Positions 51,227-63,854 of a stretch of 64,000 nucleotides of DNA are shown here, piece after piece. The position numbers and the translations under genes were made by a program. The stretch lies in contig OY727103.1 in NCBI GenBank assembly GCA_963402885.1, positions 8,160,501 to 8,224,500 on the forward strand, written 5' to 3'. A model generated the notes under the pieces. It made no database searches. It saw only the letters and a program-made list of their open reading frames with translations, and was not told the DNA's origin. This DNA comes from Antedon bifida. Its lineage: Eukaryota > Echinodermata > Crinoidea > Comatulida > Antedonidae. Within the stretch, counting starts at the first letter, position 1; every line of letters starts with the position of its first letter.

Positions 51227-52806
51227 CTAGAATTTAATTCGTCACTTTGACGAATTATAGGTGATCATTTTCATCATTTTAATGAAATTAACATTTTTTT
51301 AACATGCACGTACGTTAACATACCATCGTAAAAAGTTGATGTACGCCATCCTATGACATGATGCATATACACTTATAGCGCTGAGTTGTACCTATTATGT
51401 GTCATATACAATATGTACAGTATATACTGTATATCTATATACAGTGTAGCATAGGTGAAATTACGGGACCCACATCGTGTTCTAATTTTTTGGTATGATG
51501 GAATTATCAAAATAAACTCGAAGATGACAATTTCAAAAGATAATGAATTGAGCAAATAAATATAAGGATTGGAAGAGAATTTGACACGTAGAAGCGCAAT
51601 GCGCGCTCTTTGAAATTTGATTAACTACGACTAACGAAATTTAAAAACTACTTTTTAACTTCAACTGGCCATATGATAACATCACAACATCCGATAGGCT
51701 TAAGTTTTATATGAATTCATATCTACATTTTATCAGCTTTCATAATAAGTTTTATTCTTCAAGGTCACCTTTAATTCTGAAGAGCTATAAGACATTCAAA
51801 TGTATGGTGTAGCTGAAATTACACGACCTAGGTTATTCAAGTTTTTACGCGTGATGACGTCATCAAAATAAAAATGTTGACAATTCATGAGAAAGATAAT
51901 TAATTGAGCAAGCACATACTAAAATTTCTGCGAAAATCGGGCTCAAATAACGGAGATGCGCTCTATTGAATGTGATCTTCCACACAAAAAGATAAAATTA
52001 CAAATTTTTAAATTGAAGTGGCCATTTGATGACGTCATACCATTTTGTATGTCTAATGTGTATATACATTTATATCTACAACTTATTGGCTTCCATCTTA
52101 AGTTAAAAAAATTGGGGGTCATCTTCCATTCTGAAGAGTTATATTCATTTTAAAAAGGCCCTAATTTTTACCATTTTTAGCACTTTTGTACAATTAATGT
52201 GCGCATTTTGTCATTTTTAACGTGCTCGTATACCGTTATTTTAAGTCGGACTGGACTCAAAATCGGAGAATGTACTAAAGATTGTGAGTAGAATGTGATG
52301 TATACATCCAATTTTATTTTTTACGCTTTTTAAGAATCGCGTGCGCAAAAACGTGTTTTTGCGCAGTAATTTTTTGAAACCCGCAAATGGCCTAATTCAT
52401 GCTCTAAATTGATCAAAATTTAATTTTAAGCTTTTTAAAATTTTAACGCGCGATTTCACGCACATGACCTTGAAACACGCAAGTTTTTATTTGCTAATAT
52501 TTTTTACCTTGACCTGAAGTTTACGTGTAGTGAATTTCATAAATATGTGATAATGAATTATGGACATATGATTGATAATGTGATTTCACAAAATGGCGTA
52601 TACGTGACGTCACGGATGAGTGATCACGCTGAAAAGCTTATTATGGCTAAGTTAAAGTATTTGAAAGACATTGTGAAATTTTTGTAATCATTGTTATTCA
52701 ACTTTTTGAGATAATTGTTACACAAAAAGTGTACAGAAAGAAGAAGAATAATAAAGATTTAACACAATAACAATAGGTGATCATTTTATTCTAAATGATC
52801 ACCTAA
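51227..52806 (-). mobile_element. M8, family 1 variant B-like, complete
   Basis: CTAG is at 51227-51230 and the 5' hairpin at 52774-52805. It is very similar to M9 in its 3' half, sharing the TACCATCGTAAAAAG word and the same module B. The pair probably arose by duplication. Confidence 0.8.
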
Positions 52807-54391
52807 CTAGAATTTAATTCGTCACTTTGACGAATTATAGGTGATCATTTTTATCATTTTAATGAAATTAACATTTTTTAAACATGCACGTACGTTAACA
52901 TACCATCGTAAAAAGTTGACGTACGCCATCCTATGACATGATGCATATACACTTATAGCGCTGAGTTGTACCTATTATGTGTCATATACAATATGTACAG
53001 TATATACTGTATATCTATATACAGTGTAGCATAGGTGAAATTATGGGACCCACATCGTGTTCTAATTTTTTGGTATGATGGAATTATCAAAATAAACTCG
53101 AAGATGACAATTTCGAAAGATAATGAATTGAGCAAATAAATATAAGGATTGGAAAAGAATTTGACACGTAGAAGCGCAATGCGCGCTCTTTGAAATTTGA
53201 TTAACTACGACTAACAAAATTTAAAAACTACTTTTTAACTTCAACTGGCCATATGATAACATCAAAACATCCGATAGGCTTAATTTTTATATGAATTCAT
53301 ATCTACATTTCATCAGCTTTCATAATAAGTTATAATCTTCAAGGTTACCTTTAATTCTGAAGAGCTGTAAGATATTCAAATGTATGGTGTAGCTGAAATT
53401 ACACGACCTAGTTTATTCAAGTTTTTACGCGTGATAACGTCATCAAAATAAAAATGTTGACAACTCATAAGAAAGATAATTAATTGAGCAAGCACATACT
53501 AAATTTTGTGCGAAAATCGGGCTCAAATAACGGAGATGTGCTCTATTGAATGTGATAACCCACACAAAAAGATAAAAATTACTAATTTTTAAATTCAAGT
53601 GGCCATTTGATGACGTCATATCATTTTGTACGTCTAATATGTATATATATTTATATCTACAACTTATTGGCTTCCATAATAAGTTTAAAAAATTGGGGGT
53701 CACCTGCCATTCTGAAGAGTTATATTCTTTTTAAAAAGGCCTTAATTTTTACCATTTTTAGCACTTCTGTACAATTAATGTGCACATTTTGTCATTTTTA
53801 ACGTGCTCGTATAGCGTTATTTGAAGTCGGAATGGACTCAAAGTCGGAGAATGTACTAAGGATTGTGAGTAGAATGTGATGTATACATCAAATTTTATTT
53901 TTTACCCTTTTTTGAAATCGCGTGCGCAAAAATGTGTTTTTGCGCAGTAATTTTTTGAAACACGCAAATGGCCTATTTCATGCTCTAAATTGATCAAAAC
54001 TTAATTTTGAGCTTTTTAAAATTTGAACGCGCGATTTCAAGCGCATGACCTTGAAACGCGCAAGTTTTTATTTGCTTATATTTTTTACCTTGACCTGAAG
54101 TTTACGTGTAGTGAATTTCATTAATATGTGATAATGAATTATGGAGATATGATTGATAATGTGATTTCACAAAATGGCGTATACGTGACGTCACGGATGA
54201 GTGATCACGCTGAAAAGCTTATTATGGCTAAGTTAAAGTACTTAAAATACAATGTGAAATTTTGGTAATCATTGACATTAAACTTTTTGAGATATTTGTT
54301 ACACAAATTTGTACAGAGAGAAATAAATAATAGGAATAAAGATTTCATACAATAACAATAGGTGATCATTTTATTCTAAATGATCACCTAA
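52807..54391 (-). mobile_element. M9, family 1 variant B-like, complete
   Basis: CTAG is at 52807-52810 and the 5' hairpin at 54359-54390. The leader is irregular (about 54321-54345 read AAATAAATAATAGGAATAAA on the + strand). Confidence 0.8.
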
Positions 54392-55907
54392 CTAGAATTT
54401 AATTCGTCACTTTGACGAATTATAGGTGATCATTTTTATCATTTTACTGAAATTAATTTTTTTTAAACATGCACGTACGTTAACATACGATCGGAAAATG
54501 TTGATGTATGCCATCCTATTATATGCTTATAGTGCTGAGTTGTGCCTATATGCCATATACAATATGTACAGTATATACTGTATATCTATATACAGTGTAG
54601 CATAGGTGAAATTACGGGACACACATTTCTAATTTTTTGGCATGATGACGTTATTAAACTAAACTTTAAGATGACAATTTCGAAAGATAATTAATTGAGC
54701 AAAAAAATATAAGATTTGGAAAAAAAATTGGCAGGTAGAAGTTCTGTGCGCGCTCTTTGAATTGTGTATAACTTTGACGAAAAATATGAAAAAACTACTT
54801 TTTCACTTCAACTGGCCATATGTTAACGTCACAACATCCGATAGGCTTAATTTTTATATGAATTAATATCTACATTTCATCAGCTTTCATAATAAATTAT
54901 AATCATCAAGGTAACCTTCAATTCTGAAGAGCTGTAAGATATTCAAATTTACTGCGAAGGTGAAATTACACGGCCTACGTTATTCAAGTTTTTACGCATG
55001 ATGACGTCATTAAAATGAAGATAGTCTCAACTCATGATAAAGATAATTAATTAAGCAAGCACATACTGAAAGTTGTGCGAAATTCGAGCACACATAACCA
55101 AGATGCGCTCTGTTGAATGTGATAATCTACACAAAAAGATAACAAATCCTAATTTTTAAATTCAAGTGGCCATTTGATGACGTCAAAACATTTTGTACGT
55201 AAAATGTGTACATGAATTCATATCTACAACTCAATGGCTTCCAGAATAAGTTAAAAAAATCGGGGGTCATCTTGCATTCTGAAGAATTATTTTCATTTTA
55301 AAAAAGACCTATTTTTCACCATTTTCAGAACTTTTGTAAAATTAATGTGCGCATTTTGTCATTTTTAACGTGCTCGTATAGCGTTATTTTAAGTCGGAAC
55401 TGACTCAAATTTGGTGAATGTACTAAGGATGGTGAGTAGAATGAGATTTGTAAAAAAAATTCATATTTTTTACGCTTTTTAAGTATGGCGCGCGCAAAAA
55501 CGCATTTTTGCGCAGTAATTTTTTGAAACACGCAAATGGCCTAATTCATGCTCTAAATTGATCAAAACTTAATTTTGAGCGTTTTAAATTTTTAACGCGC
55601 GATATCACGCGCATGAACCTACGTGCGCGTGCGTTTTTATTTGCTAATATTTTTACCCTTGATCTGAAGTTTACGTGTAGTGAATTTCATTAATATGTGA
55701 TAATGAATTATGGAGATATGATTGATAATGTGATTTCGCAAAATGGCGTATAAATGTCGTCACGGATGAGTGATCACGCTGAAAAGCTTATTAGGATTAA
55801 GTTATATTATTTGAAAGATATTCTGAAATTTTTGTCATCATTGACATTAAACTTTTTGAGATAATTGTTACACAAAATAGTGTACAGAAACAATAAAAAG
55901 AAAAAAA
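54392..55907 (-). mobile_element. M10, family 1 variant D/B, no 5' hairpin
   Basis: CTAG is at 54392-54395. The leader is T-rich (TTTTTTTCTTTTTATTG on the - strand) and has no hairpin. It is nearly identical to its neighbour M11 over most of its length. Confidence 0.8.
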
Positions 55908-57413
55908 CTAGAATTTAATTCGTCACTTTGACGAATTATAGGTGATCATTTTACCGAAATTAATTTTTTTTAAACATGCACGTACGTTAACATACGATCG
56001 GAAAATGTTGATGTATGCCATCCTATTATATACGCTTATAGTGCTGAGTTGTGCCTATATGCCATATGTACAGTATATACTGTATATCTATATACAGTGT
56101 AGCATAGGTGAAATTACGGGACACACATGTTCTAATTTTTTGGCATGATGACGTTATCAAACTAAACTTTAAGATGACAATTTCGAAAGATAATTAATTG
56201 AGCAAAAAAATATAAGATTTGGAAAAAAATTTGGCACGTAGAAGCGCTGTGCGCGCTCTTTGAAATGTGTATAACTTTGACGAAAAATATGAAAAAACTA
56301 CTTTTTCACTTCAACTGGCCAGATGTTAACGTCACAACATCCGATAGGCTTAATTTTTATATGAATTAATATCTACATTTCATCAGCTTTCATAATAAAT
56401 TATAATCATCAAGGTAACCTTCAATTCTGAAGAGCTGTAAGATATTCAAATTTACTGCGAAGGTGAAATTACACGGCCTACGTTATTCAAGTTTTTACGC
56501 GTGATGACGTCAATAAAATGAAAATAGTGTCAACTCATGATAAAGATAATTAATTAAGCAAGCACATACTGAAATTTGTGCGAAATTCGAGCACACATAA
56601 CCAAGATGCGCTCTGTTGAATGTGATAATCTACACAAAAAGATAACAAATCCTAATATTTAAATTCAAGTGGCCATTTGATGACGTCAAAACATTTTGTA
56701 CGTCAAATGTGTACATGAATTCATATCTACAACTCAATGGCTTCCAGAATAAGTTAAAAAAATCGGGGGTCATCTTGCATTCTGAAGAATTATTTTCATT
56801 TTAAAAAAGACCTATTTTTCACAATTTTCAGAACTTTTGTAAAATTAATGTGCGCATTTTGTCATTTTTAACGTGCTCGTATAGCGTTATTTTAAGTCGG
56901 AACTGACTCAAATTTGGTGAATGTACTAAGGATGGTGAGTAGAATGAGATTTGTAAAAAAAATTCATATTTTTTACGCTTTTTAAGTATCGCGCGCGCAA
57001 AATTTTTTTTTGCGCAGTAATTTTTGGAAACACGCAAATGGCCTAATTCATGCTCTAAATTGATCAAAACCTAATTTTGCGCGTTTTAAATTTTTAGCGC
57101 ACGATTTCACATGCATGACCTTGAAACGCGCAACTTTTTATTTGCTAATATTTTTACCCTTGATCTGAAGTTTACGTGTAGTGAATTTCATTAATATGTG
57201 ATAATGAATTATGGAGATATGATTGATAATGTGATTTCGCAAAATGGCGTATAAATGTCGTCACGGATGAGTGATCACGCTGGAAAGCTTATTAGGATTA
57301 AGTTATATTATTTGAAAGATATTCTGAAATTTTTGTAATCATTGACATTAAACTTTTTGAGATAATTGTTACACAAAATAGTGTACAGAAACAATAAAAA
57401 GAAAAAAAATAAA
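55908..57413 (-). mobile_element. M11, family 1 variant D/B, leader interrupted by F2-2
   Basis: CTAG is at 55908-55911. The leader after TTTCTGTACAC is T-rich and stops at the CTAG of F2-2 (57414-57417). The matching first half of the leader, with a hairpin, lies beyond F2-2 at 59028-59092. Confidence 0.8.
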
Positions 57414-59027
57414 CTAGACATGTAACTCGTCACTTTGACGAGTTTGGTTTTCCGCCGCGCAAGTGGTGCAACATGAACGTGTAACGACGTACCTTTTAAC
57501 ATTAAGGGATAGGTTGAGGACAAAAGGAAGTGTTCACGTTGGCATTATGACCTGAACTGAAGAATATGATATGTTGTTATTGCTAAATTCTATTATTTCG
57601 ATTCATATATAGTATACACAGTATAATCTGTATCCATATCACACAGTGTAGAATAGGTGAAATTACGGGACCCGCTATTTATTGCAAATTTTAAGATGTT
57701 GACGGTTTTAAAATGAAATGCAAAGGTAGCAATTTCGGAAGGAAATTATCTCAGCAACAACATATTAACGTCTAGAAGAAATTTGAATACGTGAAATATT
57801 GATGCGCGCTCTTTTAAATGTAATGAATTATGACGCAAAAGATGAAAATACGACTTTTTTCATTTAACTGGCCATATGATGACGTCACAACATCCGATTG
57901 GCAAAATGTTCACATGATTTCGTATCTACAATCCAATAGCTTCCATAAAACGTTTTAATCGTGATTATCAAATTTTATTCTTACGAGCTATAACAGATTA
58001 AAATTTACTGTAAAGATGAAATTAATGCCACACGTAATTTAAATTTTTAGGAATGATGACGTCATAAAAATTAAAATATTTCTAATTCATGCGAAAGACA
58101 GTTGATTGACATAGACAATATCAAAATTTGGGTGAAAATGGAAAACGGATAAGTGGAGATGCGCTCTATTAAATGTGATGAGCTATGACGAAAGATACAA
58201 AAATCCTAAATTTTATATTAGCGTGGCCATACGATGACGTCACAATATCCGGTTAGCCATATTAATACATGATCCGATATCTACAACTCATTAACTTCCA
58301 GAAAATGTCATCCACAAAAAGTTGACCGTCTAGTTTAGAAATTACGATTGTTTAAAAAAATGCATATTTTAAACGAATTTTTTAACCTTTTCATAAAAAA
58401 CGCGCGCAAATTGTTCAATTCGACGTGCTCGTATGACGTATCTTTAAGTCGAAATTGTTTAAAATTTGGTAAAATTACTAGAAAAGGCTGGAAAAACATA
58501 AATCACGCGAAAAAAATACGTTTTCAATGCTACGTGCGCACCGCACACGTAAAAATGTGCGCACGCGTGGGAATTTTTGACATGCTTAAAACGACATGAA
58601 ACGCGTAGAAAATTGATTATAAATTAATTTTGCGCATTTTGAAATTTTAAATGCGCGTGCGCGCGTAACTTTGTGTAAAACACGCAATTTTTTTTCCACA
58701 GAAAGTTAGCGCATGATATAAATTAAACTTTTGCAAAGTTTCAAGTTGAAATGTTATTTGGTTGTCGAGCTATGTTAAATACGAGAAAATCGTTAAATCG
58801 CGCGTACGTCACGTTGCGCAATTGTAAGCATCATGAAAAGCTTCGCTTGACGACGTTACATAAATGTCAAAATGTCAACATAGTTAAAAAAATGTTATGT
58901 TTGCAAGTTTTAGAGAAAAGCGTTACACAAAAATCATACAGAAAGAAAGAAGATGACAAAAAAGATGATGATGATGATTTCGTACAATCACAAGAGGTTT
59001 TCCTGCAACTTCGTTGCGGAAAACCAA
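57414..59027 (-). mobile_element. F2-2, family-2 element with GGTTTTCC ends
   Basis: On the - strand the 5' end is TTGGTTTTCCGC (59016-59027), forming a hairpin over 58996-59025. The 3' end carries the matching GCGGAAAACCAA (57444-57455), the hairpin AACTCGTCA / TGACGAGTT (57424-57444) and CTAG (57414-57417). The body is clearly related to F2-1 and F2-3 but the terminal repeats differ. Open frames of 83 and 95 codons on the + strand have low-complexity tails and no recognisable domain. I do not call them genes. Confidence 0.8.
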
Positions 59028-59167
59028 AAAAAAAATAATAAAGATTTTATACAATAACAATAGGTGATCATTTTATTCTAAATGATCACCTAAAAAAGAA
59101 AAAAAATAATAATAAAGATTTTATACAATAACAATAGGTGATCATTTTATTCTAAATGATCACCTAA
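59028..59167 (-). repeat. Two stacked 5' hairpin-leaders upstream of F2-2
   Basis: Two copies of hairpin plus TTGTTATTGTATAAAATC plus T-rich leader, with hairpins at 59061-59092 and 59135-59166. No body lies between them. Read on the - strand they precede F2-2, M11 and M10, and both M11 and M10 lack hairpins. These are probably the displaced leaders of those two units. Confidence 0.75.
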
Positions 59168-60681
59168 CTAGAATTTAATTCGTCACTTTGACGAATTATA
59201 GGTGATCATTTTTATAATTTTATTGACATTAATATTTTTTAAACATGCACGTATGTTAAAATACAATCAGAAAATGTTGATGTATGCCATCCTATTATAC
59301 GGTTATACTATAGTGCTGTGCCTATTATATGCCATATACATTATGTACAGTATATACTGTATATCTATATACAGTGTAGCATTGGTGAAATTACGGACAC
59401 ACATCATGTTCTAATTTTTCGGCACTGATGACATTATCAAAATAAACTTGTGGATAACAATATCGAAAGATAATGAATTGAGCAATAAAATATAACAATT
59501 GGAAGAAAATTTGGCACGTAGAAGGGCGGTGCGCGCTCTTTAAAAATTGTATAACTTTGACGAAAGAGATGAAAAAACTACTTTTTAACTTCAACTGGCC
59601 ATATGATAACGTCACAACATCCGATAGGCTTAATTTTTATAATAATTCATATCTACATTTCACCAGCTCTCATAATAAGTTATAAACATCAAGGTCAACT
59701 TTAATTCAGAAGAGCTGTAAGGTATTCAAGTATACCTTGTAGGTGAAATTACGTAACCACCGTTATTTAAATTTTAAGACGTGATGACATCATCCAAATG
59801 AAAATATTGGCAACTCATAAGTAACATAATTGGTTGAGGTAGAATATATTAAAAATTTAAAGAAAATCGATCACAGATAAGCGAGTTGCACTCTGTTGAA
59901 TACGGTGGTCCATTACAAAAGGGGAAAAAACCCTATTTTAAAAATTCATGTGGCCAAATGATGACGTCATACCATTTTGTACGTCTAATGTGTATATACA
60001 TTTATATCTACAACTCATTGGCTTCCAGAATAAGTTAAAAAAATTGGGGGTCATCGTGCATTCTGAAGAGTTATATTAATTTTAAAAAGGCCTTATTTTT
60101 TACTATTTTTAGCACTTTTGTACAATTAATGTGCACATTTTTTCATTTTTAACCTGCTCGTATAGCGTTATTTTAAGTCGGAACAGACTCAAATTTGGTG
60201 AATGTACTAAGGATGGTGAGTAGAATACGATTTGTAAAAAAAATTCATATTTTTTACGCATTTTAAGAATTGCGCACGTAAAAACGCATTTTTGCGCAGT
60301 AATTTTTTGAAACACGCAAATGGCCTAACTCATGCTCTAAATTGATCAAAACTTAATTTGGAGCTTTTTAAATTTTTAACGCGCAATTTCACGTGCATGA
60401 CCTTGAAAAATGTAAGTTTTTATTTGTTAATATTTTTATCATTCACCTGAAGTTTACGTATAATGAATTTTATTGATATGTGATAAAGAGTTATGGAGAT
60501 ATGATTGATAGTGTGATTTCACAAAATCGCGTATTAATGACGTCACGGTTGAGTGATCACGCTGAAAAGCTTATTATGGCTAAGTTAAAGTATTTGAAAG
60601 ACATTGTGAAATTTTTGTGATCATTGTTATTCAACTTTTTGAGATAATTGTTAAACAAAAAGTGTACAGAAAGAAGAAGAA
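59168..60681 (-). mobile_element. M12, family 1 variant A, no 5' hairpin
   Basis: CTAG is at 59168-59171. Complete variant A body with a minimal TTCTTCTTC leader next to the CTAG of M13. It carries private changes such as TTTTTCATTTTTAACC near 60140. Confidence 0.8.
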
Positions 60682-62192
60682 CTAGAATTTAATTCGTCAC
60701 TTTGACGAATTATAGGTGATCATTTTTATAATTTTATTGACATTAATATTTTTTAAACATGCACGTATTTTAAAATACAATCAGAAAATGTTGATGTATG
60801 CCATCCTATTATACGGTTATACTATAGTGCTGTGCCTATTATATATATACATTATGTACAGTATTTACTGTATATCCATATACAGTGTAGCATTGGTGAA
60901 ATTACGGACACACATCATGTTCTAATTTTTCGGCACTGATGACATTATCAAAATAAACTTGTGGATAACAATATCGAAAGATAATGAATTGAGCAATAAA
61001 ATATAACAATTGGAAGAAAATTTGGCACGTAGAAGGGCGGTGCGCGCTCTTTAAAAATTGTATAACTTTGACGAAAGAGATGAAAAAACTACTTTTTAAC
61101 TTCAACTGGCCATATGATAACGTCACAACATCCGATAGGCTTAATTTCTATAATAATTCATCTACATTTCACCAGCTCTCATAATAAGTTATAAACATCA
61201 AGGTCAACTTTAATTCAGAAGAGCTGTAAGGTATTCAAGTATACCTTGTAGGTGAAATTACGTAACCACCGTTATTTAAATTTTAAGACGTGATGACATC
61301 ATCCAAATGAAAATATTGGCAACTCATAAGTAACATAATTAGTTGAGGTAGAATATATTAAAAATTTAAAGAAAATCGATCACAGATAAGCGAGTTGTGC
61401 TCTGTTGAATATGGTGGTCCATTACAAAAGGGGAAAAAACCCTATTTTAAAAATTAATGTGGCCAAATGATGACGTCATACCATTTTGTACGTCTAATGT
61501 GTATATACATTTATATCTACAACTCATTGGCTTCCAGAATAAGTTAAAAAAATTGGGGGTCATCGTGCATTCTGAAGAGTTATATTAATTTTTAAAAGGC
61601 CTTATTTTTTACCATTTTTAGAACTTTTGTACAATTAATGTGCGCATTTTGTCATTTTTAACCTGCTCGTATAGCGTTATTTTAAGTCGGAACAGACTCA
61701 AATTTGGTGAATGTACTAAGGATGGTGAGTAGAATACGATTTGTAAAAAAAAATCATATTTTTTACGCATTTTAGGAATTGCGCACGCAAAAACGCATTT
61801 TTGCGCAGTAATTTTTTGAAACACGCAAATGGCCTAACTCATGCTCTAAATTGATCAAAACTTAATTTGGAGCTTTTTAAATTTTTAACGCGCAATTTCA
61901 CGTGCATGACCTTGAAAAATGTAAGTTTTTATTTGTTAATATTTTTATCCTTCACCTGAAGTTTACGTATAGTGAATTTTATTGATATGTGATAAAGAGT
62001 TATGGAGATATGATTGATAGTGTGATTTCACAAAATCGCGTATTAATGACGTCACGGTTGAGTAATCACGCTGAAAAGCTTATTATGGCTAAGTTAAAGT
62101 ATTTGAAAGACATTGTGAAATTTTTGTGATCATTGTTATTCAACTTTTTGAGATAATTGCTAAACAAAAGTGTACAGAAAGAAGAAGAATAA
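60682..62192 (-). mobile_element. M13, family 1 variant A, leader interrupted by F2-3
   Basis: CTAG is at 60682-60685. The TA palindromes contain a point change (GTATTTACTG near 60862). The leader TTATTCTTCTTC ends at the CTAG of F2-3. Its other half, with a hairpin, lies beyond F2-3. Confidence 0.8.
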
Positions 62193-63778
62193 CTAGACAT
62201 GAAACTCGTCACTTTGACGAGTTAGTTATCCGCACGACAAACGCCACATGCACGCCATACGTTGGAATATTGCACACGGAAAAAGATTATGGCATTATGA
62301 CCTGAACTAAAGACTATGATAGGTTGTTATTGCTGAATTCTATTATTTTGATTCATATTATAGTATACACAGTGTAATCTGTATACATATCACATACAGT
62401 GTAGAATAGGGGAAATTACGGGACCCGCTATTTATTGCAATTTTTAACATGTTGATGGTTTTAAAATGAAACGCGAAGGTAGCAATTTTGGAAGGAAATT
62501 ATCTCAGCAACAACATATTAACGTGTAGAAGAAATTTGAATAGGTGAAATATTAATGCGCGCTCTTTTAAATGTAATGAACTATGACGTAAAATATGAAA
62601 ATACGACTTTTTTTATTTAACTGGCCATATGATGACGTCACCACATCCGATTGGCAAAATTTTTACATGATTTTGTATCTACAATCCAATAGCTTCAAGA
62701 AAACGTTTTAATCGTGATTATCACATTTTATTCTTACGAGCTATAACAGATTGAAATTTACTGTAAAGATGAAAATAATGCCACACGTAATTTAAATGTT
62801 TAGGCATGATGACGTCATAAAAATTAAAATATTTTTAACTCATGCTAAAGATAGTTCATTGACCTAGACAATATCAAAATCGGGGTGAAAATGGAAAACG
62901 GATAAGTGGAGATGCGCTCTATTAAATGTGAGGAGTTATGACGAAAGATACAAAAATCCTAAATTTCATATTCGCGTGGCCATACAATGACGTCACAATG
63001 TCCAATTAGCCAAATTAATGCATGATCTGATATCTACAACTCATCAACTTCCAGAATGTTTAATAAAAATAATTTTTACCGTTTAGTTTAAAAACTACGA
63101 TTGTTTAAAAAAAGGCTTAATTTTGACGAATTTTTGAAGTTTTTTATCAAAAAAGCGCGCAAATTATCATATTCTACGTGCTCGTATGACGTAATTTAAA
63201 GTCGAAATTGTTTAAAAGTTGGTAAAATTACTAGAAAAGGCTGGAAAAACATAAATCACTCGAAAAAATGACGTTTTTAACGCTACGTGTGCACCATGCG
63301 CGTAAAAATTTGCGCACGTGTGGGAATTTTTGACATGCTCAAAATGACATGAAACGCGTAGAAAGTTGATTAGAAATTGATTTTTCGCATTGTAAAATTT
63401 TAAACGCGTGTGCGCGCGTAACTTCGTGTAAAACATGCCATTTTTAGTGCAAAAAAAGTTAGCGCACGATATAAATTAGACTTTTGCTAAGTTTCAATTT
63501 AAATTGTTATATGGTTTTCGATCTATGTTAAATACGCGAAATTCATAAAAACGCGCGTAAGTCATGTTGCGCAACTCTGACGTCATTCAAAAATAAAAAA
63601 GGCACAACTTCAAGTGAATGCCCACATGTTGACAAAGTTATAAAATGTTAACTTTACACGTTTTAGAGATATGCTCTGCACAAAAATGACAGAAAGAAAG
63701 AAGAATAATACAGAAAAAAAATAAGATGATGAAACAGGACAGTTACAAGGAGTTATCCGCCATAGTGCGGATAACTAA
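62193..63778 (-). mobile_element. F2-3, family-2 element in the leader of M13
   Basis: On the - strand the 5' end is TTAGTTATCCGC (63767-63778) with a perfect hairpin partner GCGGATAACT. The 3' end has GCGGATAACTAA (62222-62233), the hairpin (62203-62223) and CTAG (62193-62196). Length is 1586 bp and the end type is the same as F2-1. A 74-codon open frame (63212-63436) shows no recognisable features and is not called a gene. Confidence 0.8.
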
Positions 63779-63854
63779 TAATAACAATAAAGATTTCATA
63801 CAATAACAATAGGTGATCATTTTATTCTAAATGATCACCTAATAATAATAATAA
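63779..63854 (-). repeat. First half of M13 leader with 5' hairpin
   Basis: Hairpin at 63810-63841 with TTGTTATTGTATGAAATC and ATT triplets on the - strand. It is preceded by a further ATT run next to the CTAG of M14. F2-3 separates it from the rest of the leader of M13. Confidence 0.75.

Noticed and set aside
58348-59038. Open frames of 83 and 95 codons on the + strand in F2-2
   Set aside because: Longest frames in the window, but they are not preserved in F2-1 or F2-3, end in low-complexity lysine/aspartate from triplet repeats, and run antisense to the element.
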